Source: Eustoma russellianum
Taxonomy: Eukaryota > Streptophyta > Magnoliopsida > Gentianales > Gentianaceae
NCBI GenBank assembly: GCA_036186865.1
Contig: AP025042.1
Coordinates: 18,066,214-18,130,213, forward strand
DNA length: 64,000 nucleotides
Direction: 5' to 3'
How positions within the stretch are numbered: position 1 is the first letter of the stretch; each line of letters opens with the position of its first letter. The position numbers and the translations under genes were made by a program. Shown one piece after another: positions 57,691 through 64,000 of this stretch. The notes beneath the pieces are model-generated. The model was not told the origin of the DNA and did not search any database. It worked only from the letters and a program-made list of their open reading frames with translations.

Positions 57691-59736
57691 CCCAACTAAA
57701 GTGTAAAAACTAGAATAAGTTATCAAATTGCTCTTAACGGTTGGGTTGTTACCATAATAGTCGGAGCTCAATAAGGTTTCCAAGGAAGATAACTACCAGT
57801 TGCCTAGGATCAATGATTTGTTTGACCACTTCGGGAAACCCAAGTGTTAACAAAACCAAATTGCAAACCAACTATTTCCAACGAGAGAACCAAGCTCGAG
57901 GAAGAACATGGAATGTGTGCAAGGCGAATCATAGACATCCTCAAAACCAATAGGATTGACAAACGTCCTGACATGTTACAGACTTTATGAGTCCGGCATC
58001 TTAAGAACAATCCAGTAAGATGGTTAAATTCCTTCCATGACTATTATAAGTTGGGATTCTCTAACCCACTCTAGCAATAACAATATGAGGTGACGAAATC
58101 TTGCATAGCATAATAGTTTATGAGGACAAAGCAAACGAGAATACTCTTGTGATTGGGAAAAGAAAACATAAATTCTGTAAGGAGCAAGAACACCACGAAA
58201 CGACACAAATTCCCAGGAAGGACTTCCACCCTAGGTTCGATTATTACGGGATTGGAGTGTCGACGAAATGGATGAGTCAAGTAGGACTTAGCGAGAGATT
58301 GGGGTTTCACCATTCTATAAGAGTACAATCCCAGATTAAGGTACGAGTCATCATATATGTATTTTAGGGAAGAAATTTCTAACACCGATGGAAACGCTTT
58401 TATGGCTAACGCATGAATACAGAAGGATGTTTATCGAAGGAAAGCGTATGGTTCACAGTCAGGACTTAAGGACCTCCGTCATGAAAAGAAGGAAACTCCA
58501 ACAGTACATAATCAGGATAGGTCAATTACATCATACTAACCCTGAAGGAATATCGTTGTCGGAATTTAACTCACTAAGACAAAGGCCAGGCATTTCCATA
58601 CTCATTCATTACTTTGGGACAGTATGTTCCTTTGATTATAAGAGATGAAAGGTTTAGACTACCAGATCCAATTAGGTTAAGTTAAATCGTATTCAAGGAC
58701 CTTTGGTGAATTATTGGAGGGCTGCTATGGAGCGGAATGCGATGTAAGGGGACGAAAGAATGAAGGAAATGATTTAACAAGCAAACGAAGTAGAAGGTGA
58801 AAACCGTAACCACATAAGGCTAGTCTATGAGGATGACAAAGAAACAACTAAGGTATGCCTAATAAGTGTAAGATACCTATGTCCTCTGCTCTACTTCCTA
58901 TTAACCAAGTAGGAGTGATTATGATAGTTCCTGGGGTTATGATTAGTAGACCACAAGCGAGTAAGGTAAGGTTATTAGTGATAACATTACTAAGTATGAC
59001 ACTGTGTATGGGACGCAGGGTCCTCGTCATGATGCGTCACTATTAACACTTGTACCCGTTTTATTACACTATGCGGGGAATAGGCCATGACTATGAAAAC
59101 CATGTCATGAGAGAACAGGCCACCTTAGGATGATTTGAAATGTCATAAAAGGAACATAAGTTTCAAAGGAGAACCCCAACTTCTGGTTCGATTCTATGAA
59201 ATGATCGCAAAAAGGGGTAAGAGTTAGTACGTAATAAGGCAAGTAGCAAGACGGATGAATACGGGACATACCTTATGAAGAGCTTGGTTTGTGTACCTTA
59301 TGGGAATTATCTCGGGTGTCTTTGGAAGCTATTTCGTAAATAGGATGACCGTTACATGATCACTGAAAGGATGTTTATAGAAAAGAGCGAACAGTCTATA
59401 TCCCAGAGTTAATGATCTCTGACTAGTTGTTCATTCCTTATGTAAAAGGAAATTATAAGCCTGCTACAGTCATGATTACACAGAATGGATTTCATTATCG
59501 AGTACATAGTATCGAGGTTGCAAGTGCTTGATAGGGGATAGGTGACAATAACACCTTTCGAGAACTAGAATAAGTTCTGACGAGACCTCTAAGATGAAGG
59601 GAACAAAGCAGTTCTGAGGGAACTAAATATACGCTTTATGCAATCTTATTTACCTAAAGAAGAAGCCATATGGGAAACAGAAGGCAACGTGAGGAGTCGA
59701 TGCCTCATCTTTTGACTAGTTCTGAAGTTTTGAGGA
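57651..59736 (+). pseudogene. Scrambled pol and gag remnants of element C
   Basis: No long frame. Recognisable pieces are an RT-like YQLPRINDLFDH at about 57793-57830, an EEEHGMCARRIIDIL stretch near 57897-57945 resembling the RT region after FIDD, a second decayed Gag segment at about 58545-58790, and an EEAIWETEGNVRSRC chromodomain-like tail near 59665-59720. Protease, RT catalytic motif, RNase H and integrase cores are not found. The interior is about 3.2 kb, shorter than the coding part of A. Confidence 0.7.
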
Positions 59737-59747
59737 CGAAACTTATA

Positions 59748-59762
59748 ATAAGGGGGGGAGGA
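59748..59762 (+). promoter_or_regulatory. Polypurine tract of element C
   Basis: AAGGGGGGGAGGA just before the 3' LTR. The box TTTTGAGGACGAAACTT, 30 bases before, matches the one in A. Confidence 0.9.
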
Positions 59763-61449
59763 TGTTGTACCCCGACAACCGTATACTTGAGACTATGATT
59801 AAGTGACAGAATAAAAGCGATGATTCCTTCACGAGCCTGTTACTCAAGTCACATGTATCGCATTCTTATTTAAATTCTTCAAGTTCGTTTAGGACGAACA
59901 CTAAATAGTTATACAATCGAACGTCACGAGGTGTGTGATACACCTTGAGAATTCGGCCAAGGGCCATTGATCACCCTTGAAACGAGCTCGTTCTTGTAAG
60001 AATACAAACATAAACAATCCTCACAAAGTAAAACTAAAATCAAAATTAAACGAAATAAATAACATTATAAATTATATAAGCATTGGATATGATAAGTGTG
60101 AAAAGACCAAAATACCCCCCAACACCCTCATAATTTCGGCCAAGGAGTGGGAGGATCTAGAATTCTCCACACTCTTCCAAATAAATTATAATTAACAAAT
60201 TACATAATAATTCAAATATTAAATAGCAACTTGCATGCAAAAGAAATAATAAAATAAGAAGAGAAGAAGCTAGTGTGTAAGAAAAGCAAGGCCTAGATCC
60301 TCTTTTCCCCTTCTCCCATGCACAAGCCGGCCTCCCCCTTACTCCCTAGCTCTTTTTATTTCTCAAGACAACCTCATTTCCATCTTGTCTTGAACATTTC
60401 CCTAAGAAAGCTCCTACTAAACACTTAAGGAAATTCTCCATTCCCCTTCTATCACCAACTTTCGGCCCCTCCCTTCTTGAAGACTAGAAATTCTCAATCA
60501 AGCTTCATCTTCTTCAAGCTCAAGGATCCTCTAGGTAAGTCTCATTCCAAAGTTCTTAAGTAGATATTTCATACAAAATGATGAAGCTCACAAGGGTGTT
60601 CTCCTCCACCCCAAAACCGTGGCCTCCTTGTCCAACTAGGTGGAAGATTTCAACTCTCTTAGGTGAAGCTACCTTGCTACAACTTGAATCTCCATCTCAA
60701 GACTACTTTGGTAAGATGTTTTAGCCTCAAATAAGATTCTATTTTCACTATTTATGAGAGACTAACCTCTTCCTTCCTCTTCATCCAAAACCGTGTGCTC
60801 AAGGGAGTAGGAGGAGAAGGATTCCAACTCAACTCACTCCAAAACCAAGCAAAGGCAAAAACTTTGGCTTGAAGAGGCAAGTATACACTAATCTCTCATG
60901 ATTTACCTAAAGGATTAGTGTCTTGAATGGTTAAAGTTTCAAAGATGTGATCTTTAGTGGTACCCCCCTTAAGTTTAAGATTGTATCTTAGTCATTTCTT
61001 AAGAATAATGTCTTGCATGTGGGTTATTGTGTCCAAGATGATGTTATTTCCTACATGCAATATGATTTGAGGCTGATTTAGAATAACACAAGGTTAGTCT
61101 AAGTAAGCCTAGGCAAGAGTAACTCTTGGATGAAATTTTGAAGGTCCTAGGAATGCATGCATGTGATAGATATGAGTCCTATGAAGGTTTTCTTTTGGGA
61201 ATGAATTAAAAAGAATCTTGAATGTGTTGCATGTTGAATATATGTTGAGAAATATGGTTAAGGTATCACATAGGTTTCGGCACTAAGGATGGAAAGAAAG
61301 GTGAACTTTGATTTCAAGAAAGAATGCTTGCTATATGTAGATATGATACTAGCTTGGTTGGTTACCCACAAACTGTTTATTTTGATGCAAAGGTAAGTTT
61401 ATAACAAGCATGCAACCTGGATATTTATGTCACAACGGGATATAAGTGT

Positions 61450-62980
61450 TAACCAATGTCCTAATGCAAAAGGAACAAGATGAATGGGAGTATTTGACTT
61501 AAACCATGACAATATGTCAAAGTACTGGAACTGGGCAGAATGGGGTGACACCTTCAACGACCGTAGAACTGGACTTCCAGACCCTAAATGAAGCTAATTT
61601 TTGGCACAACGTTAGTTCTATGAAGGTAGCAGGATTGAGAGTTGGAATTTCGTTAAAATAAGCAAAGGATTATTTTTAAGAAATTTTACGGTAAAACTGC
61701 TCCAGTAGGGAATTCTGGAGCAGGGCAGAATTGATCACTGGGTTTAACGAATTTAAAAAGGGTCTTTTGAACCTTCAATAAATCTGGTTTTTGGCACAGA
61801 TCTAGCCCCATGTGTATAGAAGAGCTGAGAGTTGGAATTTTGGTAAAATAAGTTATGGTTTAATTTTGATAAAATAAATGGTGAGACTGCTCAGGCTGTA
61901 AATTCAAAAAGGCTAATTTTCGGTGTGATGATACCATTATGTGTATAGGAAATTTGCAAGTTGGAATTTTGGAAAAAGGAGTTGTAGAATATTTTTAATA
62001 AAAGATTTGGTAAAGCTGCTCAGACTGAAAAGCCTGGAACTGAGCAGAACTGCATCTCTTTTTGAATGACATGAAAAAGGACCTTGTAGTGGCTCAATAA
62101 ATCTGATTTTTGGCAGGATGTTAATACCAGGTGTGCTGTGAATACTCCAGCTGGAATCATGGCAAAACAAGTTGTGGATTAATTTTAATGATTTAATCGG
62201 TAACACTGCTCAATGGGAAGTACTGGGACAGAGCAGAAATTAAGTAACAAGTTAGTGGACTCAAAAACGAATCTTAGGGACATGAAAATGAGTTAATTTT
62301 CAGTAGAATGATAGTATTACAAGTTTATGATATGTATGAGTTGGAATTATGTTAAAATAAGTTAAGAATTAATTTTAAGAAATTACGCGGTAAAACCGCT
62401 CCAGCAGAAAATTCTGGAGCTGGGCAGAAATGACCCTTTTCTTCAACGAATTAAAAGAGGACTCTTTGGACCTTCAATAACTTTGAATTTTGGCACAAAC
62501 GTAGCCCCATGAGTATAGTAGAGATGCCAGCTGGAATTTTGGTAAAAGGAGCTATGGTTTATTTTTAATAAATATTTTGGTAAGACTGGTCTGACCTGAA
62601 AACGGGAATTGAGCAGAATAGTGACTTCTTTTCACTGACTTGAAAAGGGACCTTGTGATTAACCAATAAAGCTGGTTTTTTGCATGATAATAACTCTATG
62701 AGTCTAGAAGACATGCCAGTTGGAATTTCAGTAAAACAAGTTATAGATTATTTTTAATGAATTATTTGGTAAAACTGCTCAACAGAAATTACTGGAACCA
62801 CCCTGAAATTTGTAACGACTTTCCAGGCTTAGAAAAGGAACTTAGAGACATGCAAATGGGCTGAATTTCGGTAGGATACTAGTTCCATATGTTTATGACG
62901 TATACGAGCTGGAATTTCTAGAAACGGAATTATGGATTTGCCACAATTAAATTTTTAGTACAATCGGCCAGCTCAGCCTC
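61450..62980 (+). repeat. ~190-bp tandem array, 3' LTR copy
   Basis: Landmarks at 61640, 61830, 61959, 62149, 62339, 62529, 62718 and 62907. All spacings are 189-190 except the unit with the 61-bp deletion. Confidence 0.92.
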
Positions 62981-63434
62981 AGCACTTAAGATAAATCGTA
63001 AAGTAAGTAAGCCCTTTATAGTTAGTTAAAATAACTCCCAATTCTACGATTTGTATCTATGATTTCACCTAACGTACTTGTGACGAAAGAGTCGTGGAAA
63101 TGGACCAAAATGGTTAGCCTAACCGTCCTATGTAAATAAAGTACAAAATGTGGAAACATTCATCCAAACCCATGTACGTTGACATGTTATAAGGAATGCA
63201 TATGATCATTTATGTTATGGCTTGCATTTCATATCACGGCATGTATCATGCATGATCATGAACCTGATTTTCTTGGATTTTATGATGCAAGCAAGTTTTA
63301 CAAGTGATTATCTTTTCGTTATGCATGAAAAGTTTTTACGGTCCCATATTTTAAAGAAAGCTTCATGAATTCCTTGCCGGCCAAGCATGCGACTAACCCG
63401 ACTCCAGACCCGGGGTTAATTGGTCTGATGGTAA

Positions 63435-63649
63435 GATATCTGTTCTGGACCCGCTCAGATCCGGGGTTAATTGATCTGATATCTGTTCTGGACCCGCTCA
63501 GATCCGGGGTTAATTGATCTGATATCTGTTCTGGACCCGCTCAGATCCGGGGTTAATTGATCTGATATCTGTTCTGGACCCGCTCAGATCCGGGGTTAAT
63601 CGATCTGATATCTGTTCTGGACCCGTTCAGATCCGGGGTTAATTGATCT
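63435..63649 (+). repeat. 43-bp minisatellite, five units (element C, 3' LTR)
   Basis: Same units as 55689-55860 with one more copy. The distinctive last two units (with CGATCT and with CCCGTTCAG) are shared, so the extra copy is among the first, identical ones. Confidence 0.97.
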
Positions 63650-64000
63650 GACACTCTGTTTTTATGACATGACATTTTATGGGACCATACTGATGTTTTG
63701 ATACGACATGACATGACATCATGCATTGCATATTGCATAACTCATGATCACGTTAATATGTGGTATGATACAGCTAAGGACTTAATAAACCAATAGTGGT
63801 TAACACTATCTAGAATTATGCTTAATCCATACCATCAGTTGACTTCAGGACTTAAGACAGGTATGAGTTGCTATTCAAAGATTTATGTTGTTACATTCAC
63901 ATTCTAATTCTTTATGTATTTCATGGTCGTTTATTGTATCCTTGCTGGGTGATTTTCATCACTCACACTTTATTTTTTCCCCAGATAATGCCAAGATAGA

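Larger units (their letters stand above)
51952..64000 (+). mobile_element. Gypsy element C: non-autonomous, Tekay/Del-related
   Basis: LTR element whose 4617-bp 5' LTR (TGTTGTACCCC...GCGCTACA) encloses a 3.2-kb interior with initiator tRNA-Met primer site, a Gag frame, scrambled pol remnants and a polypurine tract. The 3' LTR runs off the window after 4238 bp. The LTRs differ by roughly 30 substitutions over 4.2 kb plus three length changes. LTR starts and ends resemble those of A and B. Inserted into the old Sirevirus LTR. Confidence 0.92.
59763..64000 (+). repeat. 3' LTR of element C (right-truncated by window)
   Basis: Matches 51952 onward. Differences include a 61-bp deletion in the third ~190-bp unit (landmarks at 61830 and 61959, 129 apart), one AAGT-type 4-bp indel, and one extra 43-bp unit. 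Confidence 0.95.

Overview
The window is a stretch of plant (angiosperm) heterochromatin made almost entirely of nested retrotransposons. I found no host gene, tRNA, rRNA or CRISPR array. The plant assignment rests on a Sirevirus-type Ty1/copia element with a multiplied polypurine tract, three long-LTR Ty3/gypsy chromovirus-like elements of Tekay/Del type primed by initiator tRNA-Met, and L1-type LINEs carrying a plant-style RNase H domain. The species cannot be told from this sequence.

Layout. (1) 1-22464: gypsy element A (+), whose 5' LTR is cut by the window edge. A young Sirevirus copia element (2405-13904) sits inside its gag gene, and A itself lies inside the endonuclease region of a LINE. 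(2) 22465-27017: the rest of that LINE (LINE 1, +). (3) 27044-33192: a complete but decayed LINE in the opposite direction (LINE 2, -), bounded on both sides by (TA)n. (4) 33240-37617 and 47451-49183: LINE 3 (+), split by gypsy element B (37618-47450, -). (5) 49184-49752: unassigned sequence. (6) 49753-51951: part of an older Sirevirus LTR (-), broken by gypsy element C (51952 to beyond the window, +).

The gypsy elements share LTR ends (TGTTGTA... / ...GGGCGCTACA) and a Tekay/Del-like C-terminal tail. The most notable feature is a set of short GT...AG interruptions in their coding regions. One between gag and protease and one inside reverse transcriptase occur at the same codon position and phase in A and B. 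A third, in RNase H, is in B only. Removing them restores the frame exactly, so they look like spliceosomal introns. The gag-protease one carries in-frame stops when unspliced, which would let splicing set the Gag to Gag-Pol ratio.

Other notable signals are a regular ~190-bp, eight-unit tandem array inside the LTRs of element C; the near identity of C's two LTRs although its own pol is wrecked, suggesting mobilisation in trans; palindrome modules repeated within Sirevirus LTRs; and LINE copies meeting at (TA)n. By-eye LTR divergence gives an order of insertion: B oldest, then A (about 2.8%), C (about 0.7%), and the Sirevirus youngest (about 0.3%). All coding regions carry at least one break, so none of the elements is clearly autonomous as read here.
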